Positions 1-6,190 of a stretch of 6,950 bases of DNA are shown here, piece by piece. Each line of letters starts with the position of its first letter. Positions within the stretch are counted from its first letter, which is position 1. Under the pieces are notes generated by a model. That model saw nothing but the letters and a program-made list of their open reading frames with translations. It was not told the DNA's origin and searched no databases. The stretch is from Thiocapsa sp035467215 (lineage in GTDB: Bacteria > Pseudomonadota > Gammaproteobacteria > Chromatiales > Chromatiaceae), in the NCBI RefSeq assembly GCF_035467215.1, contig NZ_DATITZ010000030.1, positions 1-6,950 of the forward strand, in the 5' to 3' direction. The position numbers and the translations under genes were made by a program.

Positions 1-5
1 GGCGT

Positions 6-49
6 TTTAATATTCGCCCCCGTTGCGGGTAGCGAAGCCGCATATTAAA
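6..49. repeat. AT-rich inverted repeat, possible divergent promoter pair
   Basis: An 8-bp perfect inverted repeat, TTTAATAT at 6-13 and ATATTAAA at 42-49, stands out as the only AT-rich sequence in the leader. Each arm contains a TATTAA hexamer that could act as a -10 element. One reads rightwards at 43-48, the other leftwards at 12-7, so together they would make an outward-facing divergent pair. The -35 matches at 17-bp spacing are poor (about 1/6 rightwards, 3/6 leftwards), so promoter function is a guess. In Pseudomonas a divergent mreB gene lies upstream of gatC. A divergent gene left of this window would fit, but none is visible here. Confidence 0.3.
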
Positions 50-115
50 GCCGCAAGACGTGGGTTCGTCAAGGTGTGCGATCGAGCGATGAAGCTCCAG
101 GGTCGCATCCGGCGC

Positions 116-154
116 GGCGCGCGGCGTTCCCGGAAGTTCCGCGCCTCGCGCGCC
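116..154. promoter_or_regulatory. Nested dyad upstream of gatC, operator- or hairpin-like
   Basis: GGCGCGCG at 116-123 is perfectly complementary to CGCGCGCC at 147-154. Between these arms lies the 11-bp palindrome CGGAAGTTCCG at 131-141, which overlaps a second one, TTCCCGGAA at 127-135. The outer arms centre on 135 and the 11-bp palindrome on 136, so they are almost coaxial. As DNA this could be a protein-binding site just upstream of the -10-like element at 160-165. If transcription starts further upstream, it would be a leader hairpin. GC-only arms arise easily by chance in such DNA, so confidence is low. Confidence 0.25.
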
Positions 155-156
155 TG

Positions 157-165
157 TGCTATGTT
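157..165 (+). promoter_or_regulatory. Possible extended -10 promoter for gatCAB
   Basis: TG-C-TATGTT at 157-165 matches the extended -10 pattern (TGn followed by a hexamer with 4 of 6 consensus bases). Transcription would start near 172, leaving a leader of roughly 24 nt before the gatC start. The -35 position at 137-142 (TTCCGC) is a poor match, as is common for extended -10 promoters, and it overlaps the palindrome at 131-141. Confidence 0.35.
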
Positions 166-195
166 GCGCGGCTTGTCAATCAAGCTGGATCGGTC

Positions 196-483
196 ATGTC
201 ATTGGATGCTTCCGACATCGAGAAGATCGCCCACCTGGCGCGGCTCGAGATTGCGCCCGAGTCGATCGAGCGCTATGCCGCGGATCTCTCCAACATCCTC
301 GACCTGGTTGCGCAGATGGACGCGGTCGACACCACGGGTGTGGAGCCGATGGCGCACCCGCTGCACATGAGCCAACGTCTGCGTCCGGATCGCGTGTCGG
401 AGCACGACCGACGCGAGCTGTTCCAGGCGATCGCCCCCTTGACCGAGGACGGGCTGTATCTGGTTCCCAAGGTCATCGACTGA
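196..483 (+). CDS. gatC: Aspartyl/glutamyl-tRNA amidotransferase subunit C
   Basis: GatC is the small subunit of the cytosolic GatCAB amidotransferase. It wraps around and stabilises the GatA-GatB interface and has no catalytic site of its own. The 95-residue product has the normal family length and landmarks: an N-terminal helix with IEKIAHLARLEI (residues 8-19), the DLSNILDLVAQMD segment (29-41), the VEPMAHPL motif (48-55), and the closing GLYLVPKVI (86-94). The ATG at 196 is chosen because homologues start a few residues before the DIEKIAHLAR segment; in-frame codons further upstream encode unrelated Arg/Ala-rich sequence. The Shine-Dalgarno is weak (CTGGA at 185-189). It is the first gene of a gatC-gatA-gatB cluster, with 12 bp before gatA, so C and A are almost certainly co-transcribed. 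Confidence 0.96.
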   Translation: MSLDASDIEKIAHLARLEIAPESIERYAADLSNILDLVAQMDAVDTTGVEPMAHPLHMSQRLRPDRVSEHDRRELFQAIAPLTEDGLYLVPKVID

Positions 484-495
484 CGCCGAGCACTC

Positions 496-1950
496 ATGCA
501 GAACAAATCGATCGCCCAAATGGCCGCGGAGCTGAGGCTGCGCACCTACTCGAGCGTGGAGCTCACCCGTCACTATCTGGAGCGCATCGCACGGCTGGAT
601 CCGCGACTGAACAGCTTCATCAGCGTCGCGAGCGAATCCGCCTTGGCGGCTGCCGAGCGTGCCGATCGCACGATTGCCTCGGGTGATGCCGGTCCGCTCG
701 CCGGCATCCCGATCGCGCACAAGGACATCTTCTGCACGGCGGGGATCAAGACCAGTTGCGGCTCGCGGATGCTGGACAACTTCGTCGCCCCTTACGATGC
801 CTCCGTCGTCGAGCGTCTCGCCGCGGCCGGGGCGGTTGTCTTGGGTAAGACCAACATGGACGAGTTCGCCATGGGCTCCTCGAACGAGACGAGCTTCTAC
901 GGGCCTGTTCATAATCCTTGGGACGCGGATCGCGTGCCGGGTGGCTCCTCCGGCGGATCGGCCGCCGCGGTCGCCGCACGGCTCTGCGCGGCGGCCACCG
1001 GGACGGATACGGGCGGTTCGATCCGACAGCCTGCGGCGCTCTGCGGCATCACCGGCATCAAGCCGACCTACGGGCGCTGCTCGCGCTGGGGCATGATCGC
1101 CTTCGCCTCCTCGCTGGATCAGGCCGGCGTGCTGGCCCGCTCTGCGGCGGATGCGGCCTGTTTGCTCGACGAGATGGCCGGGTTCGACCCGCGCGACTCC
1201 ACCAGCGCCGATGTCGCCGTGCCGGACTATGTCGATGCGCTCGACAACGACATCGTGGGTCTGCGCATCGGTCTGCCGAAGGAGTATTTCGGCGAGGGGC
1301 TCGATCCGCGCGTGGCGGCCTCCGTGCAGGATGCGATCAAGGAGTACGAGCGGCTCGGTGCCAAGGTCAAGGAGATCAGCCTGCCGAACAGTCCGCTCTC
1401 GGTGCCTGTTTACTATGTCGTCGCGCCGGCCGAGTGCTCGTCCAACCTGGCGCGTTTCGACGGTGTGCGCTACGGCCATCGCTGCGAGAACCCAAAGGAT
1501 CTCGAAGACCTCTACAAGCGCAGTCGCGCCGAGGGCTTCGGCGACGAGGTGCAGCGTCGCATCATGATCGGCACCTATGTGCTGTCGGCGGGCTACTACG
1601 ACGCCTACTATTTGAAGGCGCAGAAGATCCGACATCTCATTGCCGACGACTTCGCGCGTGCCTTCGAGGAGGTCGACGTCATCATGGGGCCGACCGCGCC
1701 GACGACCGCCTTTGCGCTCGGGGCCAAGACGGACGACCCGGTGGCCATGTATCTCAACGACATCTACACCATCGCAACCAACCTCGCGGGTCTGCCCGGG
1801 ATGTCGATCCCGGTCGAGCCGGTCGAGGGGTTGCCGGTGGGTTTGCAGATCATCGGCAACTATTTCCAGGAGGCCCGCCTCCTCAATGTCGCGCATCGTT
1901 TTCAGCATGTGACGCATTGGCATCAGGGCGCGCCTTCGGGGTTCGAGTGA
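496..1950 (+). CDS. gatA: Aspartyl/glutamyl-tRNA amidotransferase subunit A
   Basis: GatA is the glutaminase subunit of GatCAB. It hydrolyses glutamine and sends the ammonia through a tunnel to GatB, which amidates Glu-tRNA(Gln) and/or Asp-tRNA(Asn). The 484-residue protein is a full-length amidase-signature enzyme. The Ser-cisSer-Lys triad is visible: Lys76 in IAHKD, Ser151 in the GGSSGGS loop (149-155), and Ser175 in DTGGSIRQPA (171-180). The 75- and 24-residue spacings are those of the family (S. aureus GatA Lys79/Ser154/Ser178, from memory). Other conserved blocks are GKTNMDEFAMGSSNE (117-131), IKPTYGR (188-194) and the C-terminal NLAGLPGMSIP (429-439). The ATG at 496 lies 12 bp after the gatC stop and has only a weak ribosome site (GAG at 488-490), which suggests coupling to gatC translation. 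There is no truncation or frameshift. Confidence 0.98.
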   Translation: MQNKSIAQMAAELRLRTYSSVELTRHYLERIARLDPRLNSFISVASESALAAAERADRTIASGDAGPLAGIPIAHKDIFCTAGIKTSCGSRMLDNFVAPYDASVVERLAAAGAVVLGKTNMDEFAMGSSNETSFYGPVHNPWDADRVPGGSSGGSAAAVAARLCAAATGTDTGGSIRQPAALCGITGIKPTYGRCSRWGMIAFASSLDQAGVLARSAADAACLLDEMAGFDPRDSTSADVAVPDYVDALDNDIVGLRIGLPKEYFGEGLDPRVAASVQDAIKEYERLGAKVKEISLPNSPLSVPVYYVVAPAECSSNLARFDGVRYGHRCENPKDLEDLYKRSRAEGFGDEVQRRIMIGTYVLSAGYYDAYYLKAQKIRHLIADDFARAFEEVDVIMGPTAPTTAFALGAKTDDPVAMYLNDIYTIATNLAGLPGMSIPVEPVEGLPVGLQIIGNYFQEARLLNVAHRFQHVTHWHQGAPSGFE

Positions 1951-1955
1951 TCGGC

Positions 1956-1977
1956 GGGCGCGTCGCTCGGCGCGCCC
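1956..1977 (+). other. Stem-loop in the gatA-gatB gap
   Basis: GGGCGCG at 1956-1962 pairs perfectly with CGCGCCC at 1971-1977 around an 8-nt loop, starting 6 nt after the gatA stop. No T-run follows, so it is not a classical intrinsic terminator. It could be a partial terminator, an RNA-stability element protecting the gatCA part of the transcript, or a chance structure in GC-rich DNA. The rest of the 101-bp gap shows no gene. Confidence 0.35.
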
Positions 1978-2039
1978 TGAAGGTCTTGAGAAAACGAGCG
2001 GCATGAGACGGCGCTTTGCCGAACGTACGATCGCGACAT

Positions 2040-2050
2040 AGGTTAGAAAG
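2040..2050 (+). promoter_or_regulatory. Ribosome binding region deciding the gatB start
   Basis: AGG at 2040-2042, within a purine-rich stretch ending at 2050, lies 9 nt before the ATG at 2052. This weak site, together with homologous GatB proteins beginning MxWExVIGLE or similar, favours 2052 over the in-frame TTG at 2016, which would add 12 basic, non-conserved residues. Confidence 0.35.
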
Positions 2051-2051
2051 C

Positions 2052-3497
2052 ATGCAATGGGAAACCGTGATCGGGCTCGAGATCCACACTCAGCTCGCGA
2101 CCCAATCGAAGATCTTCTCGGGTGCATCGACGGCCTTCGGTGCGCCGCCCAACACGCAGGCTTGCGCCATCGACCTGGGTCTGCCCGGCGTGCTGCCGGT
2201 GCTCAATGCCGAGGCGGTGCGTCTGGCCGTGCGTTTCGGCAAGGCGATCGGTGCCGCGGTCGCGCCGCGCTCGGTGTTCGCGCGTAAGAATTACTTCTAT
2301 CCGGATCTGCCGAAGGGCTATCAGATCAGTCAGTACGAGCTGCCGATCGTCGGGGAGGGGCGCGTGGAGATCGTGCTCGGCGACGGGGCGGTCAAGTCGA
2401 TCGGGGTGACGCGTGCGCATCTCGAAGAGGACGCGGGTAAGTCGTTGCACGAGGAGAACCTCGCGGGCGGCGGCTACACGGGCATCGATCTGAATCGGGC
2501 CGGCACGCCGCTGCTCGAGATCGTCTCGGAGCCGGCTATGCGAACGCCTCAGGAGGCCGTGGCCTATGCGCGCAAGATCCATCAGCTGGTGCGCTGGATC
2601 GGCATCAGCGACGGCAACATGCAGGAAGGCTCCTTCCGGGTCGACGCCAACGTCTCGGTGCGCCCGCTCGGTCAGACGCGCTTCGGTACGCGCACCGAGA
2701 TCAAGAACCTCAACTCGTTCCGCTTCATCGAGCGCGCGATACAGTTCGAGGTCGAGCGTCAGATCGACGTGATCGAAGGCGGCGGGACCGTCGTGCAGGA
2801 GACCCGGCTCTATGACCCGGAGCGCGACGAGACCCGTCCGATGCGCTCCAAGGAAGAGGCCAACGATTACCGCTACTTCCCGGATCCGGACCTGCTCCCG
2901 GTCGAGATCGATGTCGCCTTCATCGTCGACGCGGTCGCGGATTTGCCGGAGCTGCCGGACAGCATGCGCGAGCGCTTCCACACCCAATACGGACTGGGCG
3001 AGTATGACGCCAGTCTGCTGACCGTCGGGCGCGAGCTTGCCCAGTATTTCGAGGCCGTGGTGCAGGCCACCGCCGAGCCCAAGCTGGCCGCTAACTGGGT
3101 CAACGGCGAGCTCGCCGCCGCGCTGAATCGCTCCGAGATCGAGATCGCGCAGAGCCCCGTCTCGGCGGCCATGCTCGCCGGCCTCATCCATCGCATCCAG
3201 GACGGCACCGTCTCCGGGAAGCTCGCCAAACAGGTCTTCGAGGCGATGTGGAGCGGAGAGGGCGATGCCGACAGCGTCATTCAGGCGCGCGGGCTGCGAC
3301 AGATCACCGACAGCGGCGAGCTCGAGGCCATGATCGCGGCGATCGTCGCGGCCAATCCCGGTCAGGTCGAGCAATACCGCGCCGGCAAGGACAAGGTCTT
3401 CGGCTTCTTCGTCGGTCAGGTGATGAAGGAGAGCAAAGGCAAGGCCAATCCGCAGCAGGTCAACGAGATCCTGATCCGCGTGCTCGCAAGCGACTGA
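2052..3497 (+). CDS. gatB: Aspartyl/glutamyl-tRNA amidotransferase subunit B
   Basis: GatB binds the misacylated tRNA, activates its side-chain carboxylate with ATP, and transfers ammonia from GatA to give Gln-tRNA or Asn-tRNA in the cytosol. From the ATG at 2052 the product is 481 residues, the usual size for the gammaproteobacterial form. Conserved blocks are VIGLEIHTQL (6-15, with Glu10 and His12 of the kinase/transamidase pocket), ARKNYFYPDLPKGYQISQ (77-94), HLEEDAGKS (123-131), the GatB signature IDLNRAGTPLLEI (145-157), EIKNLNSFRF (216-225) and KEEANDYRYFPDPDLLP (267-283). The last part, GFFVGQVMKESKGKANP (451-467), belongs to the YqeY-like tRNA-recognition tail. The region around residues 34-50 has one Cys and no CxxC pair, so a zinc site is not expected there. 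It follows gatA after 101 bp in the same direction and is probably in the same operon, though the gap allows separate control. Confidence 0.98.
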   Translation: MQWETVIGLEIHTQLATQSKIFSGASTAFGAPPNTQACAIDLGLPGVLPVLNAEAVRLAVRFGKAIGAAVAPRSVFARKNYFYPDLPKGYQISQYELPIVGEGRVEIVLGDGAVKSIGVTRAHLEEDAGKSLHEENLAGGGYTGIDLNRAGTPLLEIVSEPAMRTPQEAVAYARKIHQLVRWIGISDGNMQEGSFRVDANVSVRPLGQTRFGTRTEIKNLNSFRFIERAIQFEVERQIDVIEGGGTVVQETRLYDPERDETRPMRSKEEANDYRYFPDPDLLPVEIDVAFIVDAVADLPELPDSMRERFHTQYGLGEYDASLLTVGRELAQYFEAVVQATAEPKLAANWVNGELAAALNRSEIEIAQSPVSAAMLAGLIHRIQDGTVSGKLAKQVFEAMWSGEGDADSVIQARGLRQITDSGELEAMIAAIVAANPGQVEQYRAGKDKVFGFFVGQVMKESKGKANPQQVNEILIRVLASD

Positions 3498-3500
3498 TCA

Positions 3501-3530
3501 CGACTCCCCGGCGACGGGGTCGGTCAGTCG
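3501..3530 (+). terminator. Compound hairpin after gatB, possible terminator
   Basis: Inner stem CCCCG (3506-3510) with CGGGG (3515-3519) closes a GCGA loop of the stable GNRA type. Outer stem CGACT (3501-3505) pairs with AGTCG (3526-3530), leaving TCGGTC bulged on the 3' side. It starts 4 nt after the gatB stop. Only TTT follows a few bases later, so it may end transcription weakly, stabilise the gatCAB mRNA 3' end, or allow read-through into the symporter gene, which starts 35 nt downstream. Confidence 0.4.
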
Positions 3531-3564
3531 CGCGTTTCAGGTTCGATGGAGCGATGTCCTTGTT

Positions 3565-5151
3565 ATGGATCCCTTCATCACTCGAATCGACCCGATCGAT
3601 CTCGCGATCATCGGCCTCTATCTCCTGATCGTCTTTGCGATCGGCGCCTACCTTGCGCGTCGGACCCACGATGCGGACGATCTCTTCCTGGCCGGGCGGC
3701 GGCTCGGCTGGCTGCCGGTCGGGCTGTCGCTGTTTGCCTCCAACATCTCGTCCACGACCCTGATCGGGCTCATGGGCGCGGCCTACACCTGGGGGATCGC
3801 GGTCGCCAACTACGAGTGGATGGCCGCGCCGCTGCTGGTCGTGTTCGCCATCATCCTGATCCCGCTCTATCTGCGCGCCCGCATCGGCACCGTGCCCGAG
3901 TATCTGGAGCGGCGTTTCGACGTGCGCGCGCGGCGTTATTTCTCCGCCTTGACCCTCGTCTCGAACATTGTCGTCGATACGGCCGGTACGCTCTTCGCCG
4001 GTGCGATCGTCCTCAGCGCCTTCGTTCCGGGCCTGGATCTCTTCACGGCTGCGCTGATCCTGGCCGCGGTTGCGGGCATCTACACCGCCGCCGGCGGGCT
4101 GGCCGCGGTGGTCTATACGGACGTTCTCCAGGCGGTGATCCTGCTGGTGGGGGCGTCGTTGGTCACCTTCTTCAGTTTCCAGGCGATCGATTTCGACTGG
4201 GGGCGGGTGGTCGAGGCGACGGATCCGCAGCAGTTGAGTCTCTTTCTCCCGCTGAGCGACCCGAACCTGCCTTGGCTCGGCGTGGTGGTGGGTGTGCCCG
4301 TCCTGGGCTTTTACTTTTGGTGTACCAATCAGTTTGTCGTCCAGCGCGTGCTGGGTGCCCGGGACATCGAGAATGCCCGCTGGGGCGCGCTCTTGGCGGG
4401 ATGGCTGAAGCTCTCGGTGATCTTCATCATGGTTATCCCGGGCGTCATCGCGATTCAGATCATTCCGGGCCTCGAACAGGCGGATCAGGTCTTCCCGTCG
4501 CTCATCGCCGAGCTGCTTCCGGTTGGGCTGCGCGGGCTCGTGCTCGCGGCCTTGGTCGCCGCCCTGATGTCGAGCGTCGACTCGACGCTGAACTCGGCGG
4601 CGACACTCCTCACGCTCGACTTCATCAAACCGCTGCGCCCGAACTTGACTTCGCGGCAGACGGCCTGGATCGGGCGCATCGCGATCCTGTTCTTCATGTT
4701 GATCTCGGCCGCTGTTGCGCCCTGGATCGGCGGCTTCGAGGGGCTCTTCCACTACCTGCAGACCGCGCTCTCCTATCTGGTCCCTCCCGTCGCGGCGCTC
4801 TTTCTGCTCGGCGCGCTTTGGGCGCGACCGGGTCCGAGGGCGGCGCTCGCGACCTTGCTGGGTGGTCATGCCCTGTCCGCCTTGCTCTTCGCCCTGACGG
4901 TCGGAGGCGCGCTGGATCTGCACTTTACCTTGGTTGCGGGGATCCTCTTTGCCTTGAGCGCGTCGATCTTCGTCCTCGTCGGTCTGCTTGAGCCGCATCC
5001 CTCGGCTTCGCGTGCAATCCAGCGCCGCGAGATGGTGTGGCGTCCGGCACTGGCGCGCCCGACGCGCGCGGGCGCCTGGTGGTCGGACTATCGGCTCCAG
5101 TCCGCGGTCTTGCTGGCGCTGACCGCGGCTTTGGCGATCGGCTTCGGTTAA
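3565..5151 (+). CDS. Sodium:solute symporter (SSS/SLC5 family), substrate unknown
   Basis: This is an inner-membrane secondary transporter that should use the Na+ gradient to import a solute. The 528-residue protein has about 13-14 hydrophobic segments (roughly 11-31, 46-70, 84-105, 128-153, 160-178, 185-207, 237-254, 276-300, 322-350, 368-390, 398-420, 427-447, 455-475, 511-527), close to the 14 of Vibrio vSGLT. LFASNISSTTLIG (56-68) and LVAALMSSVDSTLNS (330-344) are the two halves of the Na2 site. Ala58, Ile61, Ala333, Ser336 and Ser337 align with the vSGLT ligands as I remember them. Glu84 and Lys282 match vSGLT sugar contacts, but Thr65, Gly248 and Phe251 replace its Gln, Asn and gating Tyr, so galactose is not implied. 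The ATG at 3565 has GGAG at 3548-3551, a rather long 13 nt upstream; no other in-frame start is better. The stop lies 7 bp before the next gene. Confidence 0.92.
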   Translation: MDPFITRIDPIDLAIIGLYLLIVFAIGAYLARRTHDADDLFLAGRRLGWLPVGLSLFASNISSTTLIGLMGAAYTWGIAVANYEWMAAPLLVVFAIILIPLYLRARIGTVPEYLERRFDVRARRYFSALTLVSNIVVDTAGTLFAGAIVLSAFVPGLDLFTAALILAAVAGIYTAAGGLAAVVYTDVLQAVILLVGASLVTFFSFQAIDFDWGRVVEATDPQQLSLFLPLSDPNLPWLGVVVGVPVLGFYFWCTNQFVVQRVLGARDIENARWGALLAGWLKLSVIFIMVIPGVIAIQIIPGLEQADQVFPSLIAELLPVGLRGLVLAALVAALMSSVDSTLNSAATLLTLDFIKPLRPNLTSRQTAWIGRIAILFFMLISAAVAPWIGGFEGLFHYLQTALSYLVPPVAALFLLGALWARPGPRAALATLLGGHALSALLFALTVGGALDLHFTLVAGILFALSASIFVLVGLLEPHPSASRAIQRREMVWRPALARPTRAGAWWSDYRLQSAVLLALTAALAIGFG

Positions 5152-5158
5152 GTCGCCC

Positions 5159-6043
5159 ATGTCTCAAGACTCGATGCCGCCGCGCGCACCTCGGCCGCTT
5201 GCCCTTGCGGCGGCCTGGATGGGTGTGGCCCTGACGTCTTTCGCACTGCTCGCCGTCTCCGCGCGCGAGCTGCTGGACACCATGGAGCCGGTGCAGTTTC
5301 TTTTTCTGCGGACCGCGGTCGGTCTGCCGCTTTTGGTGCCGCTGGCGCTGTGGTTGGCCCCTGGTTTTTATCGCACCGAACGTTTGCCCCTGCACCTGCT
5401 GCGCAACCTCTTTCACTACGGCGGACAGGTCTTCTGGATCACCGCCATCGGCATCTTGCCGCTCGCCTTGGTCTTCGCGCTCGAGTTCACCACACCCGTG
5501 TGGGCGGCCGTGCTGGCGCTGTTCTTTCTCGGCGAGCGGTTGAATCGAGGACGAGTCTTTGCGCTTGTGTTGGGAGTGGCGGGCGTCCTCGTGATTACGC
5601 GGCCCGGCCTGCAACCGCTCGATCTCGGGGTGCTCATCGGGTTGGCGGCCGCGGTCGGTTTTGCCGTGAGCTTGACGGCGACCAAGGGACTCACGCGCTA
5701 TGACGGTGTCTTTACCATCCTCTTCTGGATGCTGGCGATGCAGCTCCTGATCGGTCTCGTCCCGGCGCTGCTGGTGTGGCAGCCGGTCGGCTGGGTAGAT
5801 GTTCCCTGGCTGCTCGTCGCTGCGGTCACCGGGATCAGCGCCCATCTCGGCATCGCCAAGGCGTTTCAGCATGCCGACGCGACTGTCGTACTGCCGATGG
5901 ATTTCCTGCGCCTGCCGCTCATCGCGCTGGTCGGGGCGATCTTCTATGGCGAGGGACTCGACCCCTGGGTCATCGCCGGCGCGGCTCTGATCTTTGTCGG
6001 GAACGAGTACAGCTTGCGGCGCGAGCGGAGAGGCTCAGCATAA
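5159..6043 (+). CDS. DMT-superfamily transporter with two EamA domains
   Basis: This is a predicted inner-membrane permease of the drug/metabolite transporter superfamily, whose members export or import metabolites such as amino acids, nucleosides or S-adenosylmethionine. The 294-residue protein has about ten hydrophobic helices in two EamA repeats, roughly residues 16-147 and 157-283. Each repeat ends with the typical pattern: FTTPVWAAVLALFFLGERL (110-128) in the first, and PMDFLRLPLIALVGAIFYGE (246-265) followed by GAALIFVGNE (274-283) in the second. The basic tail (RRERRGS) suits a cytoplasmic C-terminus. The ATG at 5159 is 7 bp after the symporter stop with no clear ribosome site, pointing to translational coupling; Met6 (5174) is an alternative start. 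The substrate and direction of transport cannot be assigned. It is full length with no disruption. Confidence 0.9.
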   Translation: MSQDSMPPRAPRPLALAAAWMGVALTSFALLAVSARELLDTMEPVQFLFLRTAVGLPLLVPLALWLAPGFYRTERLPLHLLRNLFHYGGQVFWITAIGILPLALVFALEFTTPVWAAVLALFFLGERLNRGRVFALVLGVAGVLVITRPGLQPLDLGVLIGLAAAVGFAVSLTATKGLTRYDGVFTILFWMLAMQLLIGLVPALLVWQPVGWVDVPWLLVAAVTGISAHLGIAKAFQHADATVVLPMDFLRLPLIALVGAIFYGEGLDPWVIAGAALIFVGNEYSLRRERRGSA

Positions 6044-6147
6044 TCGATGCCGGCTTCTCATTAACCCGACCCCGTCGCTGCGCTTGTCCACGGGCAGGAA
6101 TCATGAACCAAACCAGCCGCTGGGGGCTTATGTTCCGGCAGGGTGAT

Positions 6148-6177
6148 GACGCGTCTCCGCGGTCCCGCGAAGGCGTC
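6148..6177. terminator. Imperfect hairpin between convergent genes
   Basis: GACGC (6148-6152) pairs with GCGTC (6173-6177), CT (6155-6156) with AG (6171-6172), and CGCG (6158-6161) with CGCG (6166-6169). The loop is GTCC, with one C/A mismatch and a 2-nt bulge. It sits between the ends of two converging genes, 14 bp from the glycosyltransferase stop and 104 bp from the EamA stop, where a shared terminator is expected. No T-run follows on either strand, so intrinsic termination is uncertain. The remainder of 6044-6190 shows no convincing gene. Confidence 0.3.
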
Positions 6178-6190
6178 GGCTTCGATCCGC

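Noticed and set aside
76..195. An upstream in-frame extension of gatC
   Set aside because: The extra 40 residues are Arg/Ala-rich and unlike any GatC N-terminus; the ATG at 196 gives the normal 95-residue protein.
2016..2051. A TTG start giving GatB 12 extra residues
   Set aside because: The extension is not conserved-looking, and the ATG at 2052 has a plausible ribosome site and the family's usual N-terminus. It is kept only as a minor alternative in the findings.
199..2127. A 642-codon open frame on the minus strand opposite gatC and gatA
   Set aside because: It is an antisense shadow produced by G/C-rich third positions. Its product is Arg/His/Asp-rich low-complexity sequence with no recognisable domain, while the + strand encodes canonical GatC and GatA.
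2043..3374. A 443-codon minus-strand open frame opposite gatB
   Set aside because: It shows the same antisense pattern; gatB on the + strand is complete and conserved along its whole length.
3554..3628. A short frame from ATG 3554 overlapping the symporter start
   Set aside because: It is only about 25 codons, Ser/Ile-rich and out of frame with the symporter, and the GGAG lies too close to its ATG for normal initiation.
3460..5160. A 566-codon open frame on the minus strand opposite the symporter gene
   Set aside because: The product is extremely rich in Arg, Gln, Asp and Glu, the expected mirror image of a hydrophobic membrane protein, and the + strand is clearly an SSS transporter.
4925..5872. 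A 315-codon minus-strand open frame opposite the symporter end and the EamA gene
   Set aside because: It is a charged, low-complexity mirror of membrane helices and spans two good + strand genes.
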